Below are positions 1-8,833 of a stretch of 39,183 nucleotides of DNA, in pieces. Made by a program: the position numbers and the translations under genes. Each line of letters opens with the position of its first letter. Within the stretch, counting starts at the first letter, position 1. Source of the DNA: Shewanella sp. SG41-4. GTDB taxonomy: Bacteria; Pseudomonadota; Gammaproteobacteria; Enterobacterales; Shewanellaceae. The stretch spans positions 1 to 39,183 of the forward strand of contig NZ_JACJFI010000010.1 of assembly GCF_014164505.1 (NCBI RefSeq). Reading direction: 5' to 3'. The notes beneath the pieces were generated by a model that did not search any database, had not been told where the DNA came from, and worked only from the letters and a program-made list of their open reading frames with translations.

Positions 1-925
1 CGCCACGCAGTCTAAATGCCATTAGCGTTGATTCGTCGTCTAAGCGCAGTGAAAACCAGTCCCAGCCTTGCTGAGCTTCGGTTAAAAATTGTGAGCTCCA
101 TTCTCGGTCAAGCCAAGCTTTACCAGTGACTTTTTCGGTAACACCATTACGGGTAATTTGGCCTGTTACATCAATAAACGGTTGGCTGTAATAATAAGAC
201 GCCACGCTTTGGTCGGCACTTTTACTGCTATAACCTTTATCACCTTGTAATTGCAGCGGTTGCTGACTGTTTAGCTGTAATTGATAACTAAACTTATCAC
301 TAGCGACATTTAGTGTGGCTGGAAATAGATTGCTAGACTGGCTTAACCATTGCCAGTTTTGTAAATGTACTTCAAATGGTTGTGGTTTAACACCTGCAAG
401 TTTGGGGTGCGCGCGCGACCATTTTTCTGCTATTAAATGTTCAGTACTTGTGGTTACCGCAGCATGTGCCATGTAAAGCTGATTGGTCGCCCAATTATTT
501 GTTGCTGTTGTTTGAGGGCTTGTTTGAGGACTTGTCGGCGGTGTCATTCCAATACGAAATTGAGTCCATTGTACGCCAACATCTTCACCCGTTACCGTGG
601 TTAAATTGGCCGTTAAATACCACCACTCAATTTTAAAGTCATTGTGAGCCAGGTGGTCTTGAGGAAATTGTAAGGTTTTACCTTGAATCACCTCGCTGTA
701 ACCTTCAGCTGAAACTGACGACATACTGCTAATGGTAGACTCTTTTACTGCACTATTTTGCTGAGGAGAACAAGCAACTAACAATGAGCTAACAGCAATA
801 ACAAGGGCCATCAACCATTGAGCCTGCATTCTGTAGCTAACCGTTTTGAACACATTTTTTAACATGGTTTTGAAAGCAGTTTTGCAAGCGACGTTAAACA
901 CGCTCTTGAAAGTGACAGAGGTCAT
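1..925 (-). CDS. AttH/CrtC-like lipocalin-fold lipoprotein (partial)
   Basis: The C-terminus is cut off by the left window edge. Reading the minus strand gives a lipoprotein signal (hydrophobic run ending LLVAC) followed by the AttH/CrtC signatures FPQDHLAHNDFKIEWWYLT, GKAWLDREWSS and GWDWFSLRLDD, typical of 'lipocalin-like / carotenoid 1,2-hydratase-like' secreted proteins. Enzymatic activity in this family is mostly unproven; a role on a lipid or isoprenoid-like ligand in the periplasm or outer membrane is inferred. The ATG at 925 overlaps the permease stop (ATGA) and has AGGAAG just upstream, so it is the best-supported start, but it places about 32 residues before the second candidate (ATG at 829), which gives a normal lipoprotein signal. 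ATG 865 is also in frame. It is the last visible gene of the ABC operon. Confidence 0.82.
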   Translation of the reverse strand, partial: MTSVTFKSVFNVACKTAFKTMLKNVFKTVSYRMQAQWLMALVIAVSSLLVACSPQQNSAVKESTISSMSSVSAEGYSEVIQGKTLQFPQDHLAHNDFKIEWWYLTANLTTVTGEDVGVQWTQFRIGMTPPTSPQTSPQTTATNNWATNQLYMAHAAVTTSTEHLIAEKWSRAHPKLAGVKPQPFEVHLQNWQWLSQSSNLFPATLNVASDKFSYQLQLNSQQPLQLQGDKGYSSKSADQSVASYYYSQPFIDVTGQITRNGVTEKVTGKAWLDREWSSQFLTEAQQGWDWFSLRLDDESTLMAFRLRG

Positions 926-3513
926 AGTGCTTCCTGTTGCAAGCTTGATATCAAGGGTTTTCTGGTTTGCCAATACAAAGGTAAACACACTGCAAGTAAA
1001 CAACTAACTACCGCAATGATAACCACTTGGACATATGCAGCCCAGTCCCACACCATGGCGATGCTCCAGCCAAATGCTTGTAATGTGACTTTATGAATTA
1101 ATAAATAACCCAGTAACGCGCCAGTCGGTAACGCGAGAAAGCAGGTTAAAAGTACGATAAATAGCATTTGTAGCAACACCATCATCCGTAATTGATTCCG
1201 GCTAACACCTAGAGCATACAAGCGAGCTAATGGCGCTTGCCTCGCTTGAGTTAGCATCATACAAGCACTGAATAAACCAATTGCTGCCACCAGCAAGGTC
1301 AAGCTGTTAAGTACCACAGTGATCGAAAATGTTTTGTTAAACATATTAATCGCTTCAGTTTTAATCCGCTGTTGACTGTACATATAGGCTGAAGACAAGT
1401 TGAGCTGTTGGCTAATACTGTTTTGTAGCGGGGTAATATCGCCTTGATACGCCACTGCTAGACTAATGGGTTTGGCGGGTAATTGAGATTGCTGCCATAA
1501 GGACGGAGTAATAATCGCTTCACCTTGAGGATTACCGTAATCGTAATAAATTCCGCCAATGGTCAAAGTATGTTGAGCAAGTTGCGATAGCTGAACTTTA
1601 TCGCCTATATCGAGTTGGTACTTTATCGATAATGGCTCACTGATCATTAGGCTTTCACCTGCTGTGAATGTTGTCCAGAAATCATCGGCAGTGGTTTTAA
1701 ACACGGTTGTTTCGGTTAAAGACAGATGGTCACGACTGACTAAGTTGATTGGCACTAGAGTTTGCGGTGTTTCAGCTCGATTGAGGTTGCTGTCGATAGT
1801 CCATTGCTCATAAATCGCTTCAACCTTGGGATCTTGTTCCAATAATATCGTTAATGTGTCAATTTGGTTTGGATTGGGTCTAATGTATAAATCTGCATGC
1901 AAACGAGCATCTAGCCATTTTTTTAGGGTAATTTCAAAGCTGCCTACTAAGGTATTCATGGCGATGTTGGCGCACAGAGCTAGCAGCATGGCCATCATCG
2001 CCAGCGCTAGAGGAGCGATAATCTCTTTGGTTTCGGCAATTACATAATGCCACAACCCTTTAGGCATAAATGGACTAAGTAGGTTAACTCCCCAATGAAG
2101 GCATTGTGGTAACAGTAATGGAATCGCAACCGAGAGCACTCCGAGTAATACTAAGCTATGGCGATACTGTTCGGTAAAGGCGAAGGCGATAGTACACACT
2201 AAGATTAGCAATGCCGCGATGATAAATTGTCGCCAATGAATAATGCCGAACTGTTGGCTTTGTGGTTGTTTTTGAGCCCCTTGCGCAAGTGGGGTGTTAA
2301 TCAGATTTATCAGCATTGGAATACAAGCTGCAAATGCCGCTGACAAGGTTAATATGAGTGCTTGTGCAAACCATTGCCATTGCCAGTTTCCGGGTAATAA
2401 TTTGGCGCCATATAACTGCTCAAGAGTCATCGCGACCATAGGTTGCAACCATTGCGATAATTGCAGTCCGACAATAAAACCTAATACACAGCCAATAAAG
2501 ACTAAACAGACTATTTCAATGCTTAGGGCGAGCATGATGGTGCGTCTATCCAGCCCTTGCTGCATGATTTGCACCAGCAATTTTTGACGCTTCATTAAGC
2601 TGTAACGAACTCCGTTATAGGCAATAAATAAGCCGACAACAAAGGCCAACATGCTCATGGCATCAAGATTAAGATGAAAACTGGCCGTTAGTGCGGTAAG
2701 CGATTCGCCTTCACTGGTTTGGGTGGTAAAATTCAGCTTGCTGGTATCAATACCTGCTTGAGTTAAGGTATGCGTCAACCTGTCTATCAGTTGTTCATCT
2801 GATTCTGTTTCGTTTGAGTCTGCGGTATCGCTGCCGTGGGAGCCAAACACTGCAATGTAACTTAACTTTCCCTGCATATTAAGCAAGGGTTGAGCGAGTG
2901 AAATATCAGCTAAAATAGCCGAACCAAGCCCCCAAGAATCTTCTATAGCAACGAGCTCAACTGCAAGGTCGTTCAGCACTACGCTGTCAGTGTTGTTAGT
3001 TACTCTGTCCATGCGTTCGCGCTGGCTTGCCGACATGAGCACTTTGGGTTTGCCTGCTAGTAATTCAGCTAGCGGAATCTGAGTCGCTGTTATCGATGAT
3101 CTAACACCAGATTTTTGCTGTTGCATGTTACTGGTCATTGCGGCGATGACATCACTACTATTGACCCGCCATAACCGGCCTTGTTCATCGGTTGCGATGC
3201 CTTCAATGCTGGCGATGGTGTTGAATCCTGCATTGGCTAATGCAAAATAAACCGCCTCATCAATACTGTCTTCTGTACGGTGGCTAATCGATAGACGAGC
3301 TTGTTGGCTCATGAGTTCGGATACATTGCCATAGCTTTGCTTGGCATTTTCATTGGTGGCATACACGCCAATCAATAATGTAACTGCCAGCATGATGCCC
3401 AGCAAAATTGCGCTGGCTTGCAGCGGTGCATGACGATAATGGCTAGCAAACAGATGCAGGCATAACCTTAAGCGTTTAATTGAGGATAGGTATGATGAAG
3501 ATTCGGTCATCAT
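922..3513 (-). CDS. FtsX-like ABC transporter permease (MacB/YbbP type)
   Basis: An 863-residue membrane protein with one N-terminal membrane segment (about residues 30-52), a long periplasmic domain to about 285, a central block of membrane segments (about 285-530), a second periplasmic region, and three C-terminal segments (about 730-860). This is the duplicated FtsX/ABC3 arrangement seen in YbbP-type permeases. Such proteins usually do not move a solute across the inner membrane; with a LolD/MacB-like ATPase they transmit mechanical work to lipoproteins or periplasmic partners. The gene begins 4 bp after the ATPase stop, and its own stop overlaps the AttH-like start as ATGA, so the three genes are probably translated together. 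The substrate is unknown; the downstream AttH-like lipoprotein is the best clue. Confidence 0.88.
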   Translation of the reverse strand: MMTESSSYLSSIKRLRLCLHLFASHYRHAPLQASAILLGIMLAVTLLIGVYATNENAKQSYGNVSELMSQQARLSISHRTEDSIDEAVYFALANAGFNTIASIEGIATDEQGRLWRVNSSDVIAAMTSNMQQQKSGVRSSITATQIPLAELLAGKPKVLMSASQRERMDRVTNNTDSVVLNDLAVELVAIEDSWGLGSAILADISLAQPLLNMQGKLSYIAVFGSHGSDTADSNETESDEQLIDRLTHTLTQAGIDTSKLNFTTQTSEGESLTALTASFHLNLDAMSMLAFVVGLFIAYNGVRYSLMKRQKLLVQIMQQGLDRRTIMLALSIEIVCLVFIGCVLGFIVGLQLSQWLQPMVAMTLEQLYGAKLLPGNWQWQWFAQALILTLSAAFAACIPMLINLINTPLAQGAQKQPQSQQFGIIHWRQFIIAALLILVCTIAFAFTEQYRHSLVLLGVLSVAIPLLLPQCLHWGVNLLSPFMPKGLWHYVIAETKEIIAPLALAMMAMLLALCANIAMNTLVGSFEITLKKWLDARLHADLYIRPNPNQIDTLTILLEQDPKVEAIYEQWTIDSNLNRAETPQTLVPINLVSRDHLSLTETTVFKTTADDFWTTFTAGESLMISEPLSIKYQLDIGDKVQLSQLAQHTLTIGGIYYDYGNPQGEAIITPSLWQQSQLPAKPISLAVAYQGDITPLQNSISQQLNLSSAYMYSQQRIKTEAINMFNKTFSITVVLNSLTLLVAAIGLFSACMMLTQARQAPLARLYALGVSRNQLRMMVLLQMLFIVLLTCFLALPTGALLGYLLIHKVTLQAFGWSIAMVWDWAAYVQVVIIAVVSCLLAVCLPLYWQTRKPLISSLQQEAL

Positions 3514-3517
3514 AAGC

Positions 3518-4222
3518 TTAACCCTGCAACGTCATGTCAGCAGGGTTAACCACTATCTGCTGATTTTCGACATGCCAGCGATGCTGCATAAATGCGGCGC
3601 ATTGATCGCTGTGAGTCACCATTAAAATGCAACAGTTGGCTTGTTGAGCGAGTTCGGTTAGCAGTTGCATGACTTGTAATCCGGCATGTTGGTCAAGATT
3701 ACCTGTTGGTTCGTCGGCTAATATGAGTTGTGGTTTGTGAGCTAATGCCCGTGCAATAGCCACTCGCTGTTGTTGCCCACCGGATAAGTTTTCAACATTG
3801 CGGTCGAGTAATGGCGTTAAGCCAAGCTGGTGGCATAATTCATCGCACCAAGGGCTCCATGTTAACTGGTTTAGCGCCAGTGAAAATTGAATGTTGTCGC
3901 GCACATTTAAAGGCGTAAGTAAGTTAAATTGTTGAAATATCACCCCAAGCGATTTACGTCTGTATTGGCTCCATTGCTTATCTTGCCACTTCGTCACCGA
4001 ATGCATGCCATCACCCTGACGGATTAACATGTCTCCGTTGTCTATGGTTTCAAAACCACCAATGATATTCAGTAATGTACTTTTCCCGCTGCCGCTAGGA
4101 CCGGTTAATGCGATGGTTTGACCTTGTTGCAGTGTCAGGTTGACGTGATTAAGTACCGAATGAAATGACTCGCCATCGCGGAACCCTTTACTAATGTTTT
4201 CTAAGGTGACGATAGTGGTCAT
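3518..4222 (-). CDS. ABC transporter ATP-binding protein, LolD/MacB family
   Basis: A 234-residue ATPase with all nucleotide-binding motifs: Walker A GPSGSGKST (41-49), Q-loop Gln98, signature LSGGQ (146-150), Walker B LILADE (166-171) and switch His204. Length and sequence fit the LolD/MacB/YbbA group that pairs with FtsX-like permeases and drives lipoprotein trafficking, efflux or periplasmic remodelling from the cytoplasmic face of the inner membrane. The ATG at 4222 has GGAG upstream. It is the first gene of the operon; about 145 bp separate it from the ygfZ stop, and the ygfZ terminator lies in that gap, so it should have its own promoter there. Confidence 0.9.
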   Translation of the reverse strand: MTTIVTLENISKGFRDGESFHSVLNHVNLTLQQGQTIALTGPSGSGKSTLLNIIGGFETIDNGDMLIRQGDGMHSVTKWQDKQWSQYRRKSLGVIFQQFNLLTPLNVRDNIQFSLALNQLTWSPWCDELCHQLGLTPLLDRNVENLSGGQQQRVAIARALAHKPQLILADEPTGNLDQHAGLQVMQLLTELAQQANCCILMVTHSDQCAAFMQHRWHVENQQIVVNPADMTLQG

Positions 4223-4317
4223 AGCCGCTCCATAACGAATTTTGCTTATTAGAAGTACTGAGTGAACAGAGTAATATTATCAATAATATACGTGATGTGG
4301 AGCATTAATGTTCAAAA

Positions 4318-4345
4318 ATAAAAAAAGCGAGCCAATGGCTCGCTT
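4318..4345 (-). terminator. Rho-independent terminator of ygfZ
   Basis: A 9-bp stem (AAGCGAGCC / GGCTCGCTT) with a 3-nt loop is followed on the minus strand by a run of T. It lies about 24 bp after the ygfZ stop. Confidence 0.85.
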
Positions 4346-4368
4346 AGTGAAGATACAACACCAGTTAA

Positions 4369-5331
4369 TTAAGCATCTGCTAAAGAATATGGCAACTCGA
4401 TAATAGCTAGCTGTGAGCTTTCATCTTCAGCAATACGAAGCTGAGCGCTGTTTTCAGTATCATTTGGCAGCACAGCAGTAAGCAGAACCTTGTCGCCATA
4501 TTGAACGCACTCAATGATATTACCACCACGGCGGAAGCCGCCTTCAAGGGCAATTTCTAATTGAGTGTCAGTGCTGATGGTTTGGCTGGTGGTACCAGAT
4601 AAAATATACAACGCACGTTTATTGCCACCGCGATATTTCATTCTGGCAATGGTTTCTTGGCCCATGTAACAGCCTTTGGTAAAGCTAATACCATTAATGG
4701 CTTGCAGGTTGCACATTTGCGCTACGTATTGGCCGGAATGAGCTGCGTCTATGTTTGGATAACCGGCTTTAATCTCTAATGCTTGCCATGGACTGGCATC
4801 AAACAATTTTTGTCCAGATTGGCTGATGATTGCTTCTGCTGCCGCATTATTAATAATGGCAATAAAACGCTCGCCATCACGAATAATCACACCTTGCTCA
4901 ACATGACTAAGTGGTTGCGACACATCGCCAAAATGTTCAGTAACAAAGGCGTGTGCTTTTGAACCAGCGATACCCATTATTTGATAATCATTACTGACAT
5001 CGGCAAGTTCGGCTTTACTGAATACAGCGTATTTTTGTAACTGGGGTAAATCTAAGCTTAAAGTACTTTTCGGCAGTAACATTAATAATCTATCGCCGAT
5101 TGAAAACGTACGGAAACTAGCGAGCATTTTACCTTTAGGGTCACAATGTGCGCCCCACTTCCACTCGTTTGCGCCAAGGGTGGTAATATCGGTGGTGACT
5201 TGGCCATGAATAAAGCTACGCCCTTGCTCTCCGGTGATTTCGATTAATCCCATATGAGTCAAATTTGATAACATTAATTCAGGAGACGTGGCGATAAAAT
5301 CCCAATCTGGTTGGTTTACTGAAATGGTCAT
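4369..5331 (-). CDS. ygfZ: tRNA-modifying protein YgfZ (folate-binding)
   Basis: A 320-residue member of the GcvT-like folate-binding family. The diagnostic motif KGCYMGQE is at residues 219-226, with the conserved Cys221 matching E. coli Cys228. YgfZ is a cytoplasmic tetrahydrofolate-dependent factor that supports repair or assembly of certain Fe-S enzymes such as the tRNA methylthiotransferase MiaB, and protects under oxidative stress. The length is usual for the family. It lies downstream of serA in the same direction, but the strong serA terminator and a 172-bp gap suggest its own promoter. No irregularity is seen. Confidence 0.95.
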   Translation of the reverse strand: MTISVNQPDWDFIATSPELMLSNLTHMGLIEITGEQGRSFIHGQVTTDITTLGANEWKWGAHCDPKGKMLASFRTFSIGDRLLMLLPKSTLSLDLPQLQKYAVFSKAELADVSNDYQIMGIAGSKAHAFVTEHFGDVSQPLSHVEQGVIIRDGERFIAIINNAAAEAIISQSGQKLFDASPWQALEIKAGYPNIDAAHSGQYVAQMCNLQAINGISFTKGCYMGQETIARMKYRGGNKRALYILSGTTSQTISTDTQLEIALEGGFRRGGNIIECVQYGDKVLLTAVLPNDTENSAQLRIAEDESSQLAIIELPYSLADA

Positions 5332-5422
5332 AACTATCCCTAACGTGAGAATAAGACGGTATGGTTGGAGTGTAACGGAATAATAGAATGCTCAACAGGG
5401 GGGCTAAGGTTTTAAAACCAAT

Positions 5423-5456
5423 AAAAAAGCTACCTTGTGGACAAGGTAGCTTTTTT
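5423..5456 (-). terminator. Strong terminator of serA
   Basis: A 15-bp perfect stem (5423-5437 with 5442-5456) around a TGGA loop, with A and T runs at its two ends. It can act in both orientations; serA is the gene that runs into it. Confidence 0.88.
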
Positions 5457-5503
5457 AGGAAGACAATTAACTCAAGTTAATTGCTTATAAAATAAAAGTC
5501 AGT

Positions 5504-6733
5504 TTAAAATAATACCCGCGCACGGATAGTGCCTTCAATAGACTTTAATTCAACTAATGCTTCTTCAGCTTGATCTGAATCGACTTCCATTACCACGTAA
5601 CCAATTTCAGCGGTGGTTTGTAAGTACTGAGCAGCAATGTTAATGCCTTTTTCAGAAAACGCTTGGTTAATTTTAATCAATACACCAGGACGGTTTTGGT
5701 GAATGTGCAATAAGCGTGAGGTACCGCTATGTTGCGCTAAAGACACTTCAGGGAAATTAACGGCAGACAGAGTAGAACCGTTGTCTGAGTATTTCACTAA
5801 TTTACCAGCCACTTCTACGCCGATGTTTTCCTGAGCTTCAGCAGTACTGCCACCAATATGCGGTGTAAGTAATACATTGTCTAATCCACGCAGTGGAGAG
5901 ATGAATTCATCATCATTCGACTTAGGTTCAACTGGGAATACGTCAATTGCAGCACCCGCAAGATGTTCTGACTTCAGTGCATTGGCTAAGTCTTCAATAT
6001 CAACTACGGTACCGCGAGAGGCATTAATAAAGAAACTGCCTTGACGCATTTGAGCAAATTCAGCCTTAGCGAACATGTCTTTAGTTTGCGGTGTTTCTGG
6101 TACATGCAGGCTAACAACGTCTGCTTGGGCCAATAACTTGTCCATAGAGTGAACTTGAGAGGCATTGCCTAACGGTAATTTATCTTCAATATCAAAGAAA
6201 ATCACTCTCATGCCTAAGGTTTCAGCCAAAATACCCAATTGAGTACCAATATGACCATAACCAATAACACCTAAGGTTTTACCACGGACTTCAACACTGC
6301 CATTAGCACTCTTCAACCAACCGCCACGATGCGACATGGCATTGCGCTGTGGAATGCCACGCATCAACATGATGATTTCACCAATCACCAATTCAGCAAC
6401 ACTACGCGTGTTAGAGAAAGGAGCGTTGAAAACAGGAATACCCAGTTTCTCGGCTGTGGCTAAATCGACTTGGTTGGTGCCGATACAAAAACAACCAATC
6501 GCAACTAACTTTTCTGCATGGTGTAATACTTCCGCAGTAAGTTGGGTGCGGGAGCGTAATCCAACAAAGTGAGCATCTTTAATTGATGCAAGCAAAGCCT
6601 CTTCGCCTAACGAGGCTTTGTGGTATTCAATGTTGGTATAACCTGCACGTTCTAGTACATCGACCGCAGTTTGGTGGACGCCCTCCAACAGCAGGATTTT
6701 GATCTTATCCTTGTCAAGCGAGTGTTTCGCCAT
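5504..6733 (-). CDS. serA: D-3-phosphoglycerate dehydrogenase
   Basis: A 409-residue protein with E. coli SerA architecture: substrate-binding domain, NAD-binding Rossmann domain with GVIGYGHIG (155-163), and a C-terminal ACT domain (about 335-409) that binds L-serine for feedback inhibition. The catalytic residues fall at Arg240 (NASRG), Glu269 and His292 (TPHIGG), the same numbers as in E. coli. It catalyses the first committed step of serine synthesis, oxidising 3-phosphoglycerate to 3-phosphohydroxypyruvate in the cytoplasm. It is monocistronic here, without an adjacent rpiA, and closes with a strong hairpin. A set of 12-bp tandem repeats lies 33-80 bp upstream of the start and may belong to its promoter or leader. 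Confidence 0.97.
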   Translation of the reverse strand: MAKHSLDKDKIKILLLEGVHQTAVDVLERAGYTNIEYHKASLGEEALLASIKDAHFVGLRSRTQLTAEVLHHAEKLVAIGCFCIGTNQVDLATAEKLGIPVFNAPFSNTRSVAELVIGEIIMLMRGIPQRNAMSHRGGWLKSANGSVEVRGKTLGVIGYGHIGTQLGILAETLGMRVIFFDIEDKLPLGNASQVHSMDKLLAQADVVSLHVPETPQTKDMFAKAEFAQMRQGSFFINASRGTVVDIEDLANALKSEHLAGAAIDVFPVEPKSNDDEFISPLRGLDNVLLTPHIGGSTAEAQENIGVEVAGKLVKYSDNGSTLSAVNFPEVSLAQHSGTSRLLHIHQNRPGVLIKINQAFSEKGINIAAQYLQTTAEIGYVVMEVDSDQAEEALVELKSIEGTIRARVLF

Positions 6734-6765
6734 GATATGGGTACCCTCTTATCATTAAATGGTGC

Positions 6766-6813
6766 TTAAGCTAATGGTTATACTAATGCTTATACTAATA
6801 GTTATGATATAAA
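6766..6813. repeat. Four imperfect 12-bp tandem repeats upstream of serA
   Basis: Consecutive 12-mers at 6766, 6778, 6790 and 6802 share the pattern TTAtaCTAATgc. Copies two and three differ only in their last two bases, and the fourth is diverged. They lie in the serA / yjdF-like divergent intergenic region. Confidence 0.6.
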
Positions 6814-6925
6814 TGCGGACTTCCGGCGCATTATCAAAGTAGCACTTTTTTAAGCGCTTGTAGAGGGCTAGATGGCTAAAGTTTATATTCTAATTTGAGA
6901 ACAATATCTCATGGAGATAATTAAG

Positions 6926-7546
6926 ATGAAGAGTAAGGTTTTATGGATAGGGATTTATCTATTAGTACTGTTGTGGTCAGTTAGCGCACCTAAAGATATG
7001 TTCACTTGGTGGTTAGAAGCGATACCAGCGTTAATCGCATTACCTATTTTATTTTTTAGTCGTAAAAGCTTTCCGCTGACCACGTTAGCTTACGCACTTA
7101 TTTTAGTGCATTGCTGTGTATTATTTGTTGGGGCGCGTTATACCTATGCCGAAGTGCCGTTATTTGACTGGCTAGCACAAGTGATGGGAAGTGACCGCAA
7201 TAACTACGATAAAGTTGGCCATTTTGCTCAGGGATTTATTCCTGTCATATTAGCTCGCGAAATATTTATTCGTAAGCAGGTTATGCAAATAGGTGCTTGG
7301 TGTCAGTTTTTGGCAGTATGTTTCGTGTTGGCATTTTCAGCGTTTTACGAATTAGTTGAATGGTGGGTGGCTATTGCTACTGGTGAAAATGCCGAGGCAT
7401 TTTTAGGCACTCAAGGATATGTTTGGGATACTCAATCTGACATGTTTTTAGCATTAATTGGTGGAGTATGTGGCTTACTATTATTGTCGTCTTTTCATAA
7501 TAAACAAATAGCGACGAAAATGGCGCTTAACCAGCCTTCTGTATGA
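6926..7546 (+). CDS. yjdF: DUF2238 (YjdF-type) inner-membrane protein
   Basis: A polytopic membrane protein of 206 residues from this start. Several hydrophobic segments surround two conserved blocks: DKVGHFAQGF and, near the end, ELVEWW followed by FLGTQGYVWDTQSDM. The His, Glu and Asp residues at membrane edges are typical of the DUF2238/YjdF family, whose function is not established; a membrane-embedded enzyme or metal site is possible. ATG 6926 is preferred over the in-frame ATG at 6911 because GGAG inside the first ATG-containing stretch sits 9 nt before it. The gene is transcribed away from serA. No downstream terminator is evident. Confidence 0.85.
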   Translation: MKSKVLWIGIYLLVLLWSVSAPKDMFTWWLEAIPALIALPILFFSRKSFPLTTLAYALILVHCCVLFVGARYTYAEVPLFDWLAQVMGSDRNNYDKVGHFAQGFIPVILAREIFIRKQVMQIGAWCQFLAVCFVLAFSAFYELVEWWVAIATGENAEAFLGTQGYVWDTQSDMFLALIGGVCGLLLLSSFHNKQIATKMALNQPSV

Positions 7547-8019
7547 TATAGGTCAGTTTATGTGCCATAAAACAGGTATAAAATGAGTTAGTTTGACTGC
7601 TAGTCTTGGTGAAAATTTGATGATATTGAACCTATTGAAAGTACGAGCTTATCAGTCTTAGGTTAGTGATAAAGTCTTCGCACAGTAAGTCTAATTTACT
7701 ATTCATACTTTAGACTTACATAATAGCCATAATAACTAGCAAATTTTTACTATGCTTGCTGTATAGGAAGGTTGTTTTATAAAAATCGTGATTGATAGTG
7801 ACAGATTTACCGTGATTATCTAATATTAATGAGTCGACTTATCAAGTAACACGATTAACGAATGTAGACATAAAATGCTCTAAATGACGACAAAAAAGTA
7901 AACTATCTGCTCAGCCTATTTCTGAAGGCTAGTAACGTATTTCATTGACGTATAGTATGTAGCCTCAGGATGTGCTCAAGGTATGTTGAGCAATAAAGTA
8001 CTTTTCAGGGAGAAGAGTG
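7547..8019. other. 473-bp AT-rich intergenic region with a 10-bp inverted repeat
   Basis: No supportable ORF is seen. It contains one clear structure: GTAAGTCTAA (7685-7694) and its exact complement TTAGACTTAC (7710-7719) with 15 bp between. The regulator at 8020 has AGGGAG at 8007-8012. The length suggests a multi-input promoter for that regulator, but no known factor site can be named. Confidence 0.5.
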
Positions 8020-8688
8020 ATGAGTTCAAATATTGATGAGTTGGTTTTTTTACACCAAATCGCAGCACCTTGCCATTTAGCTATTTTGGCAGAATCTATC
8101 GGGTTAAAAACTAGAATTGTAAAACACGCTGCTGAGCTTGAGTTAGAAAAAAAATCCAACAACTTTTATCTTGTTTCACAAAAAGGTGCAGCCTTAGACA
8201 GTAAAGGCATTCCGTTGCTGGTATCGCGCTTAGTTGAACATGTCCCTGTTGCATTATACCAAGTTGAACGTGGATCACTTGATCAAGAGTCTGCTTTACT
8301 CTTAGGCGTGCGTGGTTTGTTGTATAGCGATCAACGCATGGACCTAATGCTGACCGGTTTACGTAAGATGATTTCAGATGAATTATGGTATGACCGACCT
8401 CTGATCAGTAAAATTTTTAGACGTTTAGTCCAACAACTAGATACCAGTGCTGAAATCCCTGCCGATACCGTTGCCATCCTCCAAAGATTGACCCGTCGAG
8501 AAAGAACCATCATTCAACTTGTTTCTAGCGGCGCGCGTAATAAAGAAATTGCTCAGCGTCTGTGTATTAGTGAACATACTGTAAAAGCCCATATCTCATC
8601 CATTTTCCGTAAAACGGAATCTCGTAACCGAGTTGAGTTATTGCGTTGGGCACAAACCTATCAAAGCCATTGCGAATTAGTGAGTTAA
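8020..8688 (+). CDS. LuxR/CsgD-like transcriptional regulator
   Basis: A 222-residue DNA-binding protein. The C-terminal LuxR/FixJ helix-turn-helix (about 155-215) has the usual LTRRERTIIQLVSSGARNKE opening and the recognition helix SEHTVKAHISSIFRK. The N-terminal half is a degenerate receiver-like domain without a clear phospho-acceptor Asp, as in CsgD and VpsT; GVRGLLYSDQ...LTGLRKM aligns with the CsgD stretch before its linker. CsgD/VpsT proteins control curli or biofilm matrix genes, and VpsT does so by binding c-di-GMP. No csg or polysaccharide genes are near. ATG 8020 with AGGGAG 7 nt upstream is better than GTG 8017. It is followed by its own terminator. Confidence 0.85.
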   Translation: MSSNIDELVFLHQIAAPCHLAILAESIGLKTRIVKHAAELELEKKSNNFYLVSQKGAALDSKGIPLLVSRLVEHVPVALYQVERGSLDQESALLLGVRGLLYSDQRMDLMLTGLRKMISDELWYDRPLISKIFRRLVQQLDTSAEIPADTVAILQRLTRRERTIIQLVSSGARNKEIAQRLCISEHTVKAHISSIFRKTESRNRVELLRWAQTYQSHCELVS

Positions 8689-8716
8689 CGTACATATAGA
8701 TTTATTGAATAACAAT

Positions 8717-8739
8717 AAAAGGAGCTTAGGCTCCTTTTT
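8717..8739 (+). terminator. Terminator of the LuxR-type gene
   Basis: A 9-bp stem AAAAGGAGC / GCTCCTTTT with a TTAG loop and a short T run, 28 bp after the stop. Confidence 0.85.
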
Positions 8740-8833
8740 AATGGGCTAATGTTATTGATCGCGTTTTTCTTTCAAAAAGGTAAGCTAATCAGTACACTGA
8801 GTTTTCTAATAATGATAATGATGGATATTAAGA

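Noticed and set aside
448-636. Plus-strand 62-residue ORF at the left end
   Set aside because: It is antisense to the AttH-like gene, whose protein signatures are unambiguous, and has no supporting ribosome site or family.
2294-2587. Plus-strand 97-residue ORF with several Cys
   Set aside because: It lies wholly within the FtsX-like permease on the other strand; the cysteine content comes from the antisense of that gene.
8017-8019. GTG as the start of the LuxR-type gene
   Set aside because: ATG 8020 is adjacent, has correct spacing to AGGGAG and is the normal start.
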